The translations under genes were made by a program, and so were the position numbers. A DNA stretch of 64,000 nt from Streptomyces apocyni. GTDB lineage: Bacteria; Actinomycetota; Actinomycetes; Streptomycetales; Streptomycetaceae. Shown here piece after piece: positions 8,415 to 17,764 of the stretch; position 1 is the first letter of the stretch, and every line of letters begins with the position of its first letter. The stretch covers positions 175,873-239,872 of the forward strand of contig NZ_WHOM01000039.1 of NCBI RefSeq assembly GCF_009739465.1, given 5' to 3'. The notes beneath the pieces are model-generated. The model searched no databases and was not told where the DNA came from. It saw only the letters and a list, made by a program, of their open reading frames with translations.

Positions 8415-9419
8415 ATGCGAATCCGCACCCTTGGCACCACCGGCCCGCAGGTATCCGCTCTCGGGCTCGGCTGCATGGGCATGTCCGCCCTTTACGGAGA
8501 GGCCGACCGTGCCGAGTCGATCGCCACCATCCACGCCGCCCTCGACACCGGGATCACCCTGCTGGACACCGGCGACTTCTACGGCATGGGGCACAACGAG
8601 CTGCTGATCAGCGAAGCGCTGCGCACCGCGCCCGCCGCGTCCCGCGAACAGGCCCTCACCAGCGTCAAGTTCGGCGCGCTGCGCACCGTGGAGGGCGGCT
8701 TCACCGGGTACGACGGCCGGCCGGACGCGGTGAAGAACTTCGCCGCGTACTCGCTGCAGCGGCTCGGCGCCGACCACATCGACCTCTACCGGATCGCCCG
8801 TGTCGACCCCGATGTGCCGGTCGAGGAGACCGTCGGAGCCATCGCGGAGCTCGTGGCCGCCGGGCATGTGCGGCACATCGGGATGTCCGAGGTGGGCGCG
8901 GAGACCCTCCGCCGGGCCGCCGCCGTCGCCCCCATCGCCGACCTGCAGATCGAGTACTCACTGATCTCGCGCGGCATCGAGGACGAGATCCTGCCGACCG
9001 CCCGTGAGCTGGGCATCGGCGTCACGGCGTACGGCGTGCTGTCCCGCGGTCTGATCAGCGGCCATTTCACCCGTGACCGGCAGCTCTCACCCGGCGACTT
9101 CCGGGGTATCAGCCCGCGCTTCCAGGGTGAGAACCTCCAGCACAACCTCGATCTCGTCGATGCCCTGCGGAAGATCGCCGAGCAGAAGGGCGTCTCGGTC
9201 GCGCAGACCGCCATCGCCTGGGTGCTCTCGCGCGGCGAGGACATCGTGCCGCTGATCGGCGCCCGCACCCGCGAGCGGCTGGCCGAAGCCGTGGGCGCCC
9301 TCGACGTGACCCTGGACGACGCCGATCTCACCGCGATCGAGCAGGCCGTGCCCGTCGGGGCCGCCGCTGGCGAGCGCTACCCGGCGGCCCAGATGGCACA
9401 CCTCGACAGCGAGCACTGA
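8415..9419 (+). CDS. aldo/keto reductase
   Basis: 334-residue NADPH-dependent oxidoreductase with a TIM barrel. The catalytic tetrad is visible: Asp and Tyr in LLDTGDFYGMGHNE, Lys in LTSVKFGAL, and His in GADHIDLYRI. The C-terminal GARTRERL segment binds the cofactor phosphate. AAGGAG precedes the ATG by 6 bases. A TetR gene follows 31 bases later and a large nested palindrome lies upstream. This suggests a small inducible detoxification or aldehyde-reducing unit controlled by that TetR. The substrate is unknown. Confidence 0.92.
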   Translation: MRIRTLGTTGPQVSALGLGCMGMSALYGEADRAESIATIHAALDTGITLLDTGDFYGMGHNELLISEALRTAPAASREQALTSVKFGALRTVEGGFTGYDGRPDAVKNFAAYSLQRLGADHIDLYRIARVDPDVPVEETVGAIAELVAAGHVRHIGMSEVGAETLRRAAAVAPIADLQIEYSLISRGIEDEILPTARELGIGVTAYGVLSRGLISGHFTRDRQLSPGDFRGISPRFQGENLQHNLDLVDALRKIAEQKGVSVAQTAIAWVLSRGEDIVPLIGARTRERLAEAVGALDVTLDDADLTAIEQAVPVGAAAGERYPAAQMAHLDSEH

Positions 9420-9450
9420 CAGACCCAGCCCGGCCGGTACGGTCTTGACC

Positions 9451-10068
9451 ATGGCAACAGAACCCCTGACCGCCGAGCGCATCCTCGAAGTGACCGAGGA
9501 CGTGCTGCGCAAGTACGGCCCGGCCAAGGCCACGGTCGTCGACGTGGCCCGCGCGCTCGGCGTCAGCCATGGCAGCGTCTACCGCCACTTCCGCACCAAG
9601 GCGGCGCTGCGCGAAGCGGTCACCAAGCGCTGGCTGGACCGTACGGCGAAGCAGCTCCGGTTCATCTCCGAAGGAGCCGACCCGCAGGGGGGTTCGCCCA
9701 CGGACAGGTCGGCGGAGGCCAACCTGTCCGACTGGCTGAAGGCCCTCTTCGAAGCCAAGCGTCACAAGGCGGGCGACGACCCCGAGCTGTTCGCGACGTA
9801 TGAAGTACTGCTGAGCGAGCACAGCCAAGTTGTCGAGGAGCACATCAAGGAGCTGATCGGACAGCTCGCGGTGATCGTCGACGACGGTTTCCGCCGGGGC
9901 GAGTTCACCTCCGTGCGGCCCGATCCCACCGAGGTCGCCCGGGCGCTCTTCGACGCGACGGCCAAGTTCCACGACCCGCAGTACGCGCCCTACTGGTCGC
10001 TGCCCGGTGTCGAGGCGGACTTCGCCGCCGTACTCAGCCTGCTGCTGCGCGGGCTGCGCGTCAGGTAG
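9451..10068 (+). CDS. TetR-family transcriptional regulator
   Basis: 205 residues. The N-terminal helix-turn-helix is typical: TAERILEVTEDVLRKYGPAK, then VVDVARALGVSHGSVYRHF near residues 30-50. The variable C-terminal domain should bind a ligand and dimerise. A TTG two codons earlier is a possible alternative start. It sits 31 bases after the aldo/keto reductase with no terminator between them. It probably represses the pair, itself included, through the nested palindrome at 8332-8375. Confidence 0.9.
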   Translation: MATEPLTAERILEVTEDVLRKYGPAKATVVDVARALGVSHGSVYRHFRTKAALREAVTKRWLDRTAKQLRFISEGADPQGGSPTDRSAEANLSDWLKALFEAKRHKAGDDPELFATYEVLLSEHSQVVEEHIKELIGQLAVIVDDGFRRGEFTSVRPDPTEVARALFDATAKFHDPQYAPYWSLPGVEADFAAVLSLLLRGLRVR

Positions 10069-10145
10069 CGCCTCCCCCGTTCAGCGGAGGCACCTCACCA
10101 CTCGGGACGACGCGGCATCACACGGCACACCAGCAGCCTGTTCCC

Positions 10146-10664
10146 ATGACAACGACCGCCACGACCGCCACGACCGCCATCACGCGACCCACCCCCCGCT
10201 GGGCTCGCCGGGCCGCACACGCCATCGCCCTCTGCGCCGTACCCTCCGGGCTGTGGCGGATCGCCATGGCCTGCGGGGTGTATGTGGGCTACAGCGACGC
10301 GGTGCTGCACGAGCGGTACGGCATTCCCGGCTGGGGCATCGCGTACGTCGTCGGCCTGTCCGTCCTCATCGAGTGCGCCGCGCTGCTGCCGCTGCTCCTG
10401 GTCAGCGACCGGTGGCGGCCGCGGCGCCCGGGAGCCGTGGGTGTCGCGGCCATCGCCGCGACGGCCGCGGTGATCCTGCTGGAACTGAGCCAGGTGCTGG
10501 TCTACTTCACCGTCGAGAGCCAGTCCTACCTGTCCGGCACGGCGAGCACAGTGGCCGGTCTCGCCTTCGCCCCCCTGTTCGCGGTCGGCCCGCTGGCGGC
10601 GCTGGTGACGTGGTCGTACTGGCGGCGAGTGGTGGCGGCCCTCGCGGTCAGCCGTACCAGGTGA
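10146..10664 (+). CDS. hypothetical four-helix membrane protein
   Basis: 172 residues. A Thr/Ala-rich N-terminus (MTTTATTATTAITRP) is followed by about four hydrophobic segments: HAIALCAVPSGLWRIAMACG, IAYVVGLSVLIECAALLPLL, VAAIAATAAVILLELSQVLV and FAPLFAVGPLAALVTW. The C-terminus is short and basic. No catalytic motif is seen and I do not recognise the family. It lies alone between the TetR gene and a convergent small gene. Confidence 0.7.
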   Translation: MTTTATTATTAITRPTPRWARRAAHAIALCAVPSGLWRIAMACGVYVGYSDAVLHERYGIPGWGIAYVVGLSVLIECAALLPLLLVSDRWRPRRPGAVGVAAIAATAAVILLELSQVLVYFTVESQSYLSGTASTVAGLAFAPLFAVGPLAALVTWSYWRRVVAALAVSRTR

Positions 10665-10695
10665 TGTTGCAGACGTAGACGCATGGTCCAGTCGG

Positions 10696-11043
10696 TCACA
10701 GGCCGATCTCGGCTTCCGCCGACTCGCGGATGCGACAGATCTCAGCGATCGCGTCCGTGGGGTCCTGCTCACCGGCGTCCACGATCCGCTCCAGCTCGCG
10801 CAGGCGCGCGGCGCGTTGCGGATGCCGTTCGATCGCCACGAAGACGGCCCAGGAGTGGATGAAGGCCCGAAGGGGCGCGAGGCTCTGCGTCTGCTGGGCG
10901 TTGGTCGTCGCCTCGAAGAGATGCTGAGTGAGCGCGGGCACGCGGCTGGGCGCGATCCGGGCGACGGCGGCCCGTAGCGCGTCGGGGGTCAGCTCTGGCA
11001 TGGGGATCAGCGGCCCGTAGGGTCCATCGGACTGAGCACTCAC
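10696..11043 (-). CDS. DUF6247-like small protein
   Basis: 115 residues. The chosen GTG start (VSAQSDGPYGP) has GGAGG 8 bases upstream. The body, LTPDALRAAVARIAPSRVPA then LAPLRAFIHSWAVFVAIERHP, resembles the actinobacterial DUF6247 family. Members are often encoded beside a RelE-type toxin and may act as antitoxins. No toxin gene is present here, so this copy is an orphan and its function is unknown. Confidence 0.65.
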   Translation of the reverse strand: MSAQSDGPYGPLIPMPELTPDALRAAVARIAPSRVPALTQHLFEATTNAQQTQSLAPLRAFIHSWAVFVAIERHPQRAARLRELERIVDAGEQDPTDAIAEICRIRESAEAEIGL

Positions 11044-11194
11044 GGGGGGGCCTCCGGTACGGATGGGGCTGACCTCTGTACGGTAGCGGCCCGCCCGCCG
11101 TGGCGAGTGGCGTACTCGCAGACAGCCGCGACCGCAATGTGCACTCGATCGGGTGGGCCATGGCCCGGCCAGGCCGTAGGCGACAATGGACGCC

Positions 11195-11944
11195 ATGAGC
11201 CTGTTCCGTGATGACGGTGTTGTGCTGCGCACCCAGAAGCTGGGTGAGGCGGACCGGATCATCACGCTGCTCACGCGTGGGCATGGGCGAGTGCGGGCCG
11301 TGGCGCGGGGGGTGCGGCGGACCAAGTCGAAGTTCGGGGCGCGGCTGGAGCCGTTCTCGCATGTGGATGTGCAGTTCTTCGCGCGCGGGAGTGAGTTGAT
11401 CGGGCGCGGACTGCCGTTGTGTACGCAGAGCGAGACGATCGCTCCGTACGGTGGCGGAATCGTCGCCGACTACGCGCGCTACACGGCGGGTACGGCGATG
11501 CTGGAGACCGCCGAGCGGTTCACCGATCACGAAGGCGAGCCCGCTGTGCAGCAGTATCTGCTGCTGGTGGGTGGGCTGCGGACGCTCGCGCGCGGGGAGC
11601 ACGCGCCCCACCTCGTACTGGATGCCTTTCTGCTGCGGTCGCTTGCCGTGAACGGTTACGCGCCGAGTTTTGGCGCCTGTGCCAAGTGCGGGATGCCGGG
11701 GCCCAATCGGTTCTTCTCGGTGGCCGCTGGCGGGGTCGTCTGCGTGGAGTGCCGGGCGCCGGGAAGCGTCGTACCCTCTGCGGAGGCCGTCACCCTGCTG
11801 GGGGCGCTGCTGACCGGGGACTGGGAGACTGCGGACAAGGCCGAGGCGCGGCATGTCCGGGAGGGCAGCGGGCTGGTGTCGGCGTATCTGCACTGGCATC
11901 TGGAGCGCGGGCTGCGTTCGCTGCGGTACGTAGAGAAAAGCTAG
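11195..11944 (+). CDS. recO: DNA repair protein RecO
   Basis: 249 residues. RecO loads RecA on SSB-coated single strands in the RecFOR pathway. The N-terminal OB-fold begins [20 protein letters not shown] four-cysteine zinc site (CAKCGMPG ... CVEC) lies in the C-terminal half, as in other RecO proteins that keep zinc. The ATG three codons upstream is an alternative start. It is followed after 31 bases by uppS, the usual actinobacterial order. Confidence 0.95.
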   Translation: MSLFRDDGVVLRTQKLGEADRIITLLTRGHGRVRAVARGVRRTKSKFGARLEPFSHVDVQFFARGSELIGRGLPLCTQSETIAPYGGGIVADYARYTAGTAMLETAERFTDHEGEPAVQQYLLLVGGLRTLARGEHAPHLVLDAFLLRSLAVNGYAPSFGACAKCGMPGPNRFFSVAAGGVVCVECRAPGSVVPSAEAVTLLGALLTGDWETADKAEARHVREGSGLVSAYLHWHLERGLRSLRYVEKS

Positions 11945-11962
11945 GCAGAGAAAAGCTAGGGA
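11931..11962. repeat. short direct repeat spanning the recO stop
   Basis: GAGAAAAGCTAGG occurs twice, 17 bases apart, across the recO stop and the recO-uppS gap. The first copy holds the recO stop codon. It looks like a small duplication. Confidence 0.6.
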
Positions 11963-11975
11963 GACGAGAGACCAC

Positions 11976-12803
11976 ATGGCACGACGCGGGATTCTGGGGC
12001 GCACCCGCCGCGAGTACAAGGCACCCGAGCCACATGAGTCGGGCGCGCGTCCGCCGAAGCTCTCCAGCGAGCTCGTCCCCAACCATGTGGCGGTCGTCAT
12101 GGACGGGAACGGCCGGTGGGCCAAGGACCGTGGGCTGCCGCGTACCGAGGGGCACAAGGTCGGTGAGGGCGTCGTGCTGGACGTCCTGAAGGGGTGCCTG
12201 GAGATGGGCGTCAAGAACCTCTCCCTGTACGCCTTCTCGACCGAGAACTGGAAGCGGTCACCTGAAGAAGTGCGCTTCCTGATGAACTTCAACCGGGATG
12301 TGATCCGGCGCCGTCGCGACGAGATGGACGCGCTGGGTATCCGGATTCGCTGGGTGGGCCGGATGCCCAAGCTGTGGAAGTCCGTGGTGGAGGAACTGCA
12401 GATCGCCCAGGAGCAGACCGCGCGGAACGACGCGATGACGCTGTACTTCTGCGTCAACTACGGCGGCCGCGCCGAGCTGGCGGACGCCGCGCAGAAGCTG
12501 GCCGCCGATGTGGCGGCGGGGAAGCTGGACCCGGCGAAGGTCAACGAGAAGACGATCCAGAAGTACCTGTACTACCCGGACATGCCGGACGTGGATCTCT
12601 TTCTGCGGCCCAGTGGTGAGCAGCGGATCTCGAACTACCTGATCTGGCAGAGCAGTTACGCCGAGATGGTGTTCCAGGACGTGCTGTGGCCGGACTTCGA
12701 CCGGCGCGACCTATGGCGGGCCTGCGTCGAGTACGCCTCTCGGGACCGCCGCTTCGGTGGGGCGATCCCGAATGAGGAGCAGCTGGCCAACGGCCAGAGG
12801 TAG
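11976..12803 (+). CDS. uppS: isoprenyl (undecaprenyl-type) diphosphate synthase
   Basis: 275-residue cis-prenyltransferase that makes the lipid carrier for peptidoglycan and wall polymers. The signature [14 protein letters not shown] (catalytic Asp in MDGNG) starts near residue 35. [13 protein letters not shown], the arginines in [19 protein letters not shown] and the WPDF segment also match the family. It follows recO in an apparent operon and ends before a hairpin shared with zur. Confidence 0.95.
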   Translation: MARRGILGRTRREYKAPEPHESGARPPKLSSELVPNHVAVVMDGNGRWAKDRGLPRTEGHKVGEGVVLDVLKGCLEMGVKNLSLYAFSTENWKRSPEEVRFLMNFNRDVIRRRRDEMDALGIRIRWVGRMPKLWKSVVEELQIAQEQTARNDAMTLYFCVNYGGRAELADAAQKLAADVAAGKLDPAKVNEKTIQKYLYYPDMPDVDLFLRPSGEQRISNYLIWQSSYAEMVFQDVLWPDFDRRDLWRACVEYASRDRRFGGAIPNEEQLANGQR

Positions 12804-12819
12804 ACGGACCGGGAGTGGC

Positions 12820-12853
12820 GTGCGTGGCTCAGGCCTTCGTCTGAGCCGCGCAC
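12820..12853. terminator. bidirectional terminator between uppS and zur
   Basis: A 13-bp stem, GTGCGTGGCTCAG with CTGAGCCGCGCAC (one G-U pair) and an 8-base loop. It overlaps the last codons of zur and lies 17 bases after the uppS stop. Confidence 0.7.
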
Positions 12854-13248
12854 TCCGCGCAGGTGCCGAAGACCTCGACGGTGTGCGCCACGTTGACGTA
12901 CCCATGCTCGACGGCGATGCTCTCCGCCCATCTCTCCACGGCGGGGCCCTCCACCTCGACCGCCTTGCCGCAGACCCGGCACACCAGATGGTGGTGGTGC
13001 TCGCCGGTGGAGCAGCGGCGGTAGACGGACTCGCCGTCGCTGGTGCGCAGGACGTCGACCTCGCCCGCGTCGGCGAGGGACTGCAAGGTGCGGTACACCG
13101 TGGTCAGCCCGACCGAGTCGCCCCGGTGTTTGAGCATGTCGTGCAGCTCCTGCGCACTGCGGAACTCGTCCACTTCGTCGAGCGCCGCCGCCACTGCGGC
13201 ACGCTGTCGGGTCGATCGGCCGCGCACTGGGGGTCCAGCGGTGGTCAC
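12829..13248 (-). CDS. zur: zinc uptake regulator, Fur family
   Basis: 139 residues. Fur-family repressor with an N-terminal winged helix (TRQRAAVAAALDEVDEFRSAQELH, DSVGLTTVYRTLQSL). The metal-binding half has HHHHLVCRVCG and a second cysteine pair, CAEC, for structural zinc. Its place after znuACB and the Zur boxes upstream of znuA identify it as Zur rather than Fur or Nur. With zinc bound it would repress the importer operon. Confidence 0.93.
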   Translation of the reverse strand: MTTAGPPVRGRSTRQRAAVAAALDEVDEFRSAQELHDMLKHRGDSVGLTTVYRTLQSLADAGEVDVLRTSDGESVYRRCSTGEHHHHLVCRVCGKAVEVEGPAVERWAESIAVEHGYVNVAHTVEVFGTCAECAAQTKA

Positions 13249-13336
13249 CGTTGCCTCCTCACCTCTGCTGCCGGGCCATTGTGCCAGGTCCGTCAGTCAC
13301 GTAAGGCATGCCTACCTGTCGGGGCCCATACAAGCA

Positions 13337-14224
13337 TCACACCCTGACGTCGTCCGAAGGTCCTCGGGTACCCGGAAACGTACACTCCGCCTCGGCCGCC
13401 GCGACGGCCCGCGCACGGTACCTGGCCAGCGGCGTCGCGACCACCGCGAGGACCAGGAAGACGGCGATGGCGAGCAGCACGATGGCCGCGCCCGAGGGGG
13501 CGTCGACGTAGTACGTGGTCACGGTGCCACTCAGCGCGACCGTGACCCCGATGGCCATGGCGAGGCCGAGGGTCGCGGTGAAGCCGCGGGTGACGCGCTG
13601 GGCGGCGGCGACGGGGATCACCATCATCGCGCTGACCAGGAGCAGGCCGACGATGCGCATGGCGACGGTGACCGTCACGGCCGCGGTGACCGCGATCAGC
13701 AGGTTGAGCAGCCGCACCGGCAGGCCGGTGACCCGGGCGAACTCCTCGTCCTGGCAGACGGCGAACAGCTGGCGGCGCAGGCCGATGGTGAACGCGATGA
13801 CGACGGCGGCCAGGGCGCAGATCGCGGTGACGTCCTCGGGAGCGACCGTGGTGATCGAGCCGAACATGTACGTGAGCAGGTTGGCTGTCGAGCCGTTCGG
13901 CGCGAGGTTGATGATCATGACGCCGCCCGCCATGCCGCCGTAGAAGAGCATGGCCAGCGCGATATCGCCGCTGGTCTTTCCGCGGGAGCGGATCATCTCC
14001 ATGGCGACCGAGCCGACGATGGCCACCAGGGTCGCCATCCAGATGGGGTTGGTATGCATCAGGAAGCCGAGCGCCACACCGGTCATCGCGACATGGCCGA
14101 TGCCGTCGCCCATGATCGCCTGGCGGCGCTGGACCAGGTAGGTGCCGATGGCGGGGGCGGTGAGGCCGACCAGGGTGGCCGCGATCAGGGCCCGCTGCAT
14201 GAAGGCGTAGTCGAGGATGTCCAT
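13337..14224 (-). CDS. znuB: zinc ABC transporter permease
   Basis: 295-residue membrane protein of the ZnuB/MntB (ABC-3) family. About eight hydrophobic helices begin at YAFMQRALIAATLVGLTAP, and the MGDGIGHVAMTGVALGFL stretch is typical of the family. It is the third gene of znuA-znuC-znuB-zur, 13 bases after znuC. It forms the channel for zinc delivered by the ZnuA lipoprotein. Confidence 0.94.
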   Translation of the reverse strand: MDILDYAFMQRALIAATLVGLTAPAIGTYLVQRRQAIMGDGIGHVAMTGVALGFLMHTNPIWMATLVAIVGSVAMEMIRSRGKTSGDIALAMLFYGGMAGGVMIINLAPNGSTANLLTYMFGSITTVAPEDVTAICALAAVVIAFTIGLRRQLFAVCQDEEFARVTGLPVRLLNLLIAVTAAVTVTVAMRIVGLLLVSAMMVIPVAAAQRVTRGFTATLGLAMAIGVTVALSGTVTTYYVDAPSGAAIVLLAIAVFLVLAVVATPLARYRARAVAAAEAECTFPGTRGPSDDVRV

Positions 14225-14237
14225 TACGTGATGTCCA

Positions 14238-15014
14238 TTACGTCAGCAGGCCTGTCCTGAACGGCTCGGCCTCGTGCGGCGCGTGCGGGTGTACGTGGTC
14301 GTGGCCGGGCAGCGCGTGCTGGCCGACGGCCTCCGGGGGCGGCCCGTCGTGCACGACGCAGCCGTCGCGGAGTACGACCGCACGGTCGATCAGCGGTTCC
14401 AGGGCGCCCAGCTCGTGGAGGACGAGCAGCACGGTCGCGCCGGTCGCGACCTGGTCCCTGAGCGCTCCGGCGAGTACCTCCTGGCTGGTCAGGTCGACGC
14501 CCGCCATTGGCTCGTCCATGATCAGCAGGTCGGGTTCACCGGCCAGCGCGCGGGCGATCAGCACCCGCTGGTGCTGGCCGCCGGAGAGTGCGTTGACGGA
14601 GTCCTTGGCGCGATCCGCCATGCCGACCAGCTCCAGGGCGCGGTGGACGGCGGCGCGGTCGGCGCGGCCCGGCCAGCCCAGTTTCGTACGCGCCAGACGG
14701 CCCGCCGAGACGACCTCGCGGACAGTGGCGGGGACGCCGGAGGCGGCGGTGGTGCGCTGCGGTACGTAGCCGACGCGGGCCCAGTCGCGGTAGCGCTTCA
14801 GGGGCGTACCGAAGAGCTCGATGGTGCCGCCGGTGAGCGGGACCTGGCCGACGGCCGCGCGTACGGCGGTGGACTTGCCCGAGCCGTTGGCGCCGAGCAG
14901 CGCGACGACCTCACCGCGGGACACGGTGAGGTCGACGCCACGCAGCACGGGGCGCGAGCCGAGCGAGGCGGAGGCCCCGCTGATGGCTATGACGGGCTCA
15001 CGCTGTGCGGGCAT
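14238..15014 (-). CDS. znuC: zinc ABC transporter ATP-binding protein
   Basis: 258-residue ATPase with Walker A LGANGSGKST near residue 42, the signature LSGGQHQR, Walker B LLIMDEP and H-loop VLHEL. The C-terminus is histidine-rich (GQHALPGHDHVHPHAPHEAE). This may buffer zinc, a feature often seen in this subfamily. It lies 27 bases after znuA. Confidence 0.94.
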   Translation of the reverse strand: MPAQREPVIAISGASASLGSRPVLRGVDLTVSRGEVVALLGANGSGKSTAVRAAVGQVPLTGGTIELFGTPLKRYRDWARVGYVPQRTTAASGVPATVREVVSAGRLARTKLGWPGRADRAAVHRALELVGMADRAKDSVNALSGGQHQRVLIARALAGEPDLLIMDEPMAGVDLTSQEVLAGALRDQVATGATVLLVLHELGALEPLIDRAVVLRDGCVVHDGPPPEAVGQHALPGHDHVHPHAPHEAEPFRTGLLT

Positions 15015-15041
15015 GGCTGCACCTTTCGGCTTGCTGCTGGA

Positions 15042-16100
15042 TCACTTGGCTCCGAGTGCCTTTTCCAGAGCCGTGAGATTGGCCTGCATGACCTCGAAGT
15101 AGTCATCGCCCTTGGACCGGTCGGTGATTCCCTCGAGCGGGTCGAGGACGTCCGTCTTGAGGCCGGTGTCGGCGGCGAGGGTCTTGGCGGTCTTGTCGCT
15201 GGCCAGGGTCTCGAAGAAGACGGTGGTGACGTCCTCCGCCTTGGCGACCTTCTGGAGCTCCTTCATCCGGGCCGGGCTGGGCTCGGACTCGGGGTTGAGG
15301 CCCGCGATGCCCTCCTGGTCCAGGCCGTAGCGGTCGGCGAGGTAGCCGAAGGCGCTGTGGGCGGTGATGAAGGTCTTGGTCCTGGTGTCCTTCAGGCCGG
15401 TCGTGAAGTCGGTGTTCAGCGCGTCCAGCTTCTTGACCAGCTTGGCGGTGTTCGCCTTGTAGTCCTCGGCGTTGTCCGGGTCGGCCTTCTCGAAGGTCTT
15501 GCCGACGCCCTTGGCGACCTCGGCGTACTTGACGGGGTCGAGCCAGACGTGGGGGTCGCCGGAGCCCTCGTCGGCGTGGCCCTCGCCTTCGTCGGCGTGG
15601 CCCTCGTCCTCGTGGGCGTGCTCATCGTCCGCGTGCTCGTCGCCGTGCTCGTCCTCGGCGTGCTCGTCACCGTGGCCGTGGTCGTGGCCGTCGCCCCCGT
15701 GGTCCTCCAGCGCCGTCAGCTTCGCGGCGTCGACCGTGTGCTTCACGCCCGCCTGCTTGACGGACTCGTCAACCGCCGGCTGCACCCCGGCGAGGTACAG
15801 CACCACGTCCGCCTCAGTGAGCTGGGCGGTCTGCTTGGCGGTGATCACCAGGTCGTGCGGCTCGGTGCCCGGCTTGGTCAGGGACTGTACGGCGACGTGC
15901 TCGCCGCCGATCTCCTTGGCCAGGAACTCCATCGGGTAGAACGACGCCACGACATCCAGCTTGCCGTCACTCCCTCCCGCACTCCCTCCCGCCGCGTCGG
16001 AGGTGCCGCAGGCGGACAGGGTGAGCAGGCCGAGGGCGGCGGCTCCGGCGACGGCGGTGGTCCCTATTCGGGGGCGGCTGAGGTGACGACGTACGTTCAT
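15042..16100 (-). CDS. znuA: zinc-binding lipoprotein of the Znu importer
   Basis: 352-residue substrate-binding protein of the cluster A-I metal group. The signal peptide ends in LLTLSAC (lipobox), so it is a membrane-anchored lipoprotein. A long His/Asp/Glu-rich loop near residues 135-180 (DGHDHGHGDEHAEDEHGDEH and further repeats) is diagnostic of zinc rather than manganese binding. Conserved metal ligands appear in EPHDLVI, DPHVWLDP and ITAHSAFGY. The start at MNVRRH is chosen because the two ATG/TTG codons upstream lie within a Zur box; transcription may begin so close that the mRNA is nearly leaderless. Confidence 0.94.
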   Translation of the reverse strand: MNVRRHLSRPRIGTTAVAGAAALGLLTLSACGTSDAAGGSAGGSDGKLDVVASFYPMEFLAKEIGGEHVAVQSLTKPGTEPHDLVITAKQTAQLTEADVVLYLAGVQPAVDESVKQAGVKHTVDAAKLTALEDHGGDGHDHGHGDEHAEDEHGDEHADDEHAHEDEGHADEGEGHADEGSGDPHVWLDPVKYAEVAKGVGKTFEKADPDNAEDYKANTAKLVKKLDALNTDFTTGLKDTRTKTFITAHSAFGYLADRYGLDQEGIAGLNPESEPSPARMKELQKVAKAEDVTTVFFETLASDKTAKTLAADTGLKTDVLDPLEGITDRSKGDDYFEVMQANLTALEKALGAK

Positions 16101-16114
16101 GACACTCATTTTCA
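16100..16114 (-). promoter_or_regulatory. Zur box 2 (znuA promoter)
   Basis: TGAAAATGAGTGTCA on the minus strand closely matches the actinobacterial Zur consensus TGAAAATGATTTTCA. It covers the likely -10 and start region of znuA and touches the chosen start codon. Confidence 0.7.
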
Positions 16115-16121
16115 ACTATTC

Positions 16122-16136
16122 TGGAAACGATTGTCA
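16122..16136 (-). promoter_or_regulatory. Zur box 1 overlapping the znuA -35
   Basis: TGACAATCGTTTCCA on the minus strand matches the Zur consensus and includes most of a TTGACA -35 hexamer (16132-16137). With box 2 it is spaced 22 bp centre to centre, about two helical turns, so two Zur dimers could bind the same face. Confidence 0.75.
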
Positions 16137-16240
16137 ACAAAGCTCAGACCAGCCCATACAAGGAACCGATTTGATCCGGGGGGTCCCGCCGCCGGTACCC
16201 TGTTTTCTTCGCTGCCGTCCGTCGTAATGAAGAGAGCACC

Positions 16241-17623
16241 GTGGCCGCCGACAAGATCGACACCATCGTCAGCCTGAGCAAGCGCCGTGGCTTCGTATAC
16301 CCCTGTAGTGAGATCTACGGTGGCCAGCGTGCCGCCTGGGACTACGGCCCGCTCGGCGTCGAGCTCAAGGACAACATCAAGCGCCAGTGGTGGCGCTACA
16401 TGGTCACGTCCCGCGAGGACGTCGTCGGTATCGACTCGTCGGTGATCCTGGCCAGCGAGGTCTGGCAGGCCTCCGGCCATGTCGCGACCTTCAGCGACCC
16501 GCTCACCGAGTGCACCGCGTGCCACAAGCGCTACCGCGCGGACCACCTCGAAGAGGCGTACGAGGCCAAGCACAAGCGCCTCCCCGAGAACGGCCTCGCC
16601 GACATCAACTGCCCCAACTGCGGCAACAAGGGCCAGTTCACCGAGCCCAAGCAGTTCTCGGGCCTGCTCTCCACCCACCTCGGCCCGACCCAGGACTCCG
16701 GCTCGATCGCCTACCTGCGCCCCGAGACCGCCCAGGGCATCTTCACCAACTTCGCCCAGGTGCAGACCACTTCGCGCCGTAAGCCGCCGTTCGGCATCGC
16801 CCAGATCGGCAAGTCCTTCCGGAACGAGATCACTCCGGGCAACTTCATCTTCCGCACCCGCGAGTTCGAGCAGATGGAGATGGAGTTCTTCGTCAAGCCG
16901 GGCGAGGACGAGAAGTGGCAGGAATACTGGATGGAGCAGCGCTGGAACTGGTACACCGGCCTCGGTCTCCGCGAGGAGAACATGCGGTGGTACGAGCACC
17001 CGGCCGAGAAGCTCTCGCACTACTCCAAGCGCACCGCTGACATCGAGTACCGCTTCGCCTTCGGCGGTTCGGAGTGGGGCGAGCTGGAGGGCGTCGCCAA
17101 CCGCACGGACTACGACCTGTCGGCGCACGCCAAGGCCTCCGGCCAGGACCTCTCGTACTTCGACCAGGAGGCGGGCGAGCGCTGGACTCCGTACGTCATC
17201 GAGCCCGCGGCGGGCCTGGGCCGCTCCATGCTGGCCTTCCTGCTCGACGCGTACATCGAGGACGAGGCGCCCAACGCCAAGGGCAAGCTGGAGAAGCGCA
17301 CCGTGCTGCGCCTTGACCCGCGCCTGTCGCCGGTGAAGGTCGCGGTGCTGCCGCTGTCCCGCAACCCCGAGCTGTCCCCGAAGGCCAAGGGCCTGGCCAC
17401 CGCGCTGCGCCAGCACTGGAACATCGACTTCGACGACGCGGGCGCCATCGGCCGCCGCTACCGTCGCCAGGACGAGATCGGTACGCCGTTCTGCGTCACG
17501 GTCGACTTCGACACCCTGGACGACAACGCGGTCACCGTGCGCGAGCGCGACACCATGAAGCAGGACCGCATCTCGCTCGACCAGATCGAGTCGTACCTGG
17601 CGGCCCGCCTCATCGGCTGCTAG
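16241..17623 (+). CDS. glyS: glycyl-tRNA synthetase
   Basis: 460-residue single-chain (alpha2-type) class II synthetase that charges tRNA-Gly. Motif 1 lies near [17 protein letters not shown], motif 2 in [19 protein letters not shown] and motif 3 in [22 protein letters not shown] and CPNCGNKG form a zinc site. A C-terminal anticodon-binding domain starts near [10 protein letters not shown]. Translation begins at a GTG. It is transcribed divergently from znuA and ends before a strong hairpin. Confidence 0.96.
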   Translation: MAADKIDTIVSLSKRRGFVYPCSEIYGGQRAAWDYGPLGVELKDNIKRQWWRYMVTSREDVVGIDSSVILASEVWQASGHVATFSDPLTECTACHKRYRADHLEEAYEAKHKRLPENGLADINCPNCGNKGQFTEPKQFSGLLSTHLGPTQDSGSIAYLRPETAQGIFTNFAQVQTTSRRKPPFGIAQIGKSFRNEITPGNFIFRTREFEQMEMEFFVKPGEDEKWQEYWMEQRWNWYTGLGLREENMRWYEHPAEKLSHYSKRTADIEYRFAFGGSEWGELEGVANRTDYDLSAHAKASGQDLSYFDQEAGERWTPYVIEPAAGLGRSMLAFLLDAYIEDEAPNAKGKLEKRTVLRLDPRLSPVKVAVLPLSRNPELSPKAKGLATALRQHWNIDFDDAGAIGRRYRRQDEIGTPFCVTVDFDTLDDNAVTVRERDTMKQDRISLDQIESYLAARLIGC

Positions 17624-17672
17624 TCACCCCGCCGGGGGGCGGATTCGCTCCCCGGCGCCTGCCTTCCCCAAC

Positions 17673-17709
17673 GGCCGGACGGGCTCGATCACTTCGAGCC
17701 CGTCTGGCC
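17673..17709. terminator. bidirectional terminator after glyS
   Basis: A 16-bp stem (GGCC-G-GACGGGCTCGA paired with TCGAGCCCGTC-T-GGCC, one G-U) with a 5-base loop lies 50 bases after the glyS stop. It faces the minus-strand lipoprotein gene that ends at 17765. Confidence 0.8.
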
Positions 17710-17764
17710 ATTCTGGTGTGGTGGAGCCCCGGGGAACTCCGGGGGCTCCGAGAGACTCAGGGGA

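Noticed and set aside
14274..16277. Long plus-strand open frame opposite znuC/znuA
   Set aside because: It mirrors well-supported genes on the other strand; high GC keeps such frames open. No motif or ribosome site.
16112..17416. 434-codon minus-strand frame inside glyS
   Set aside because: Antisense to a clear synthetase; composition typical of a shadow frame.
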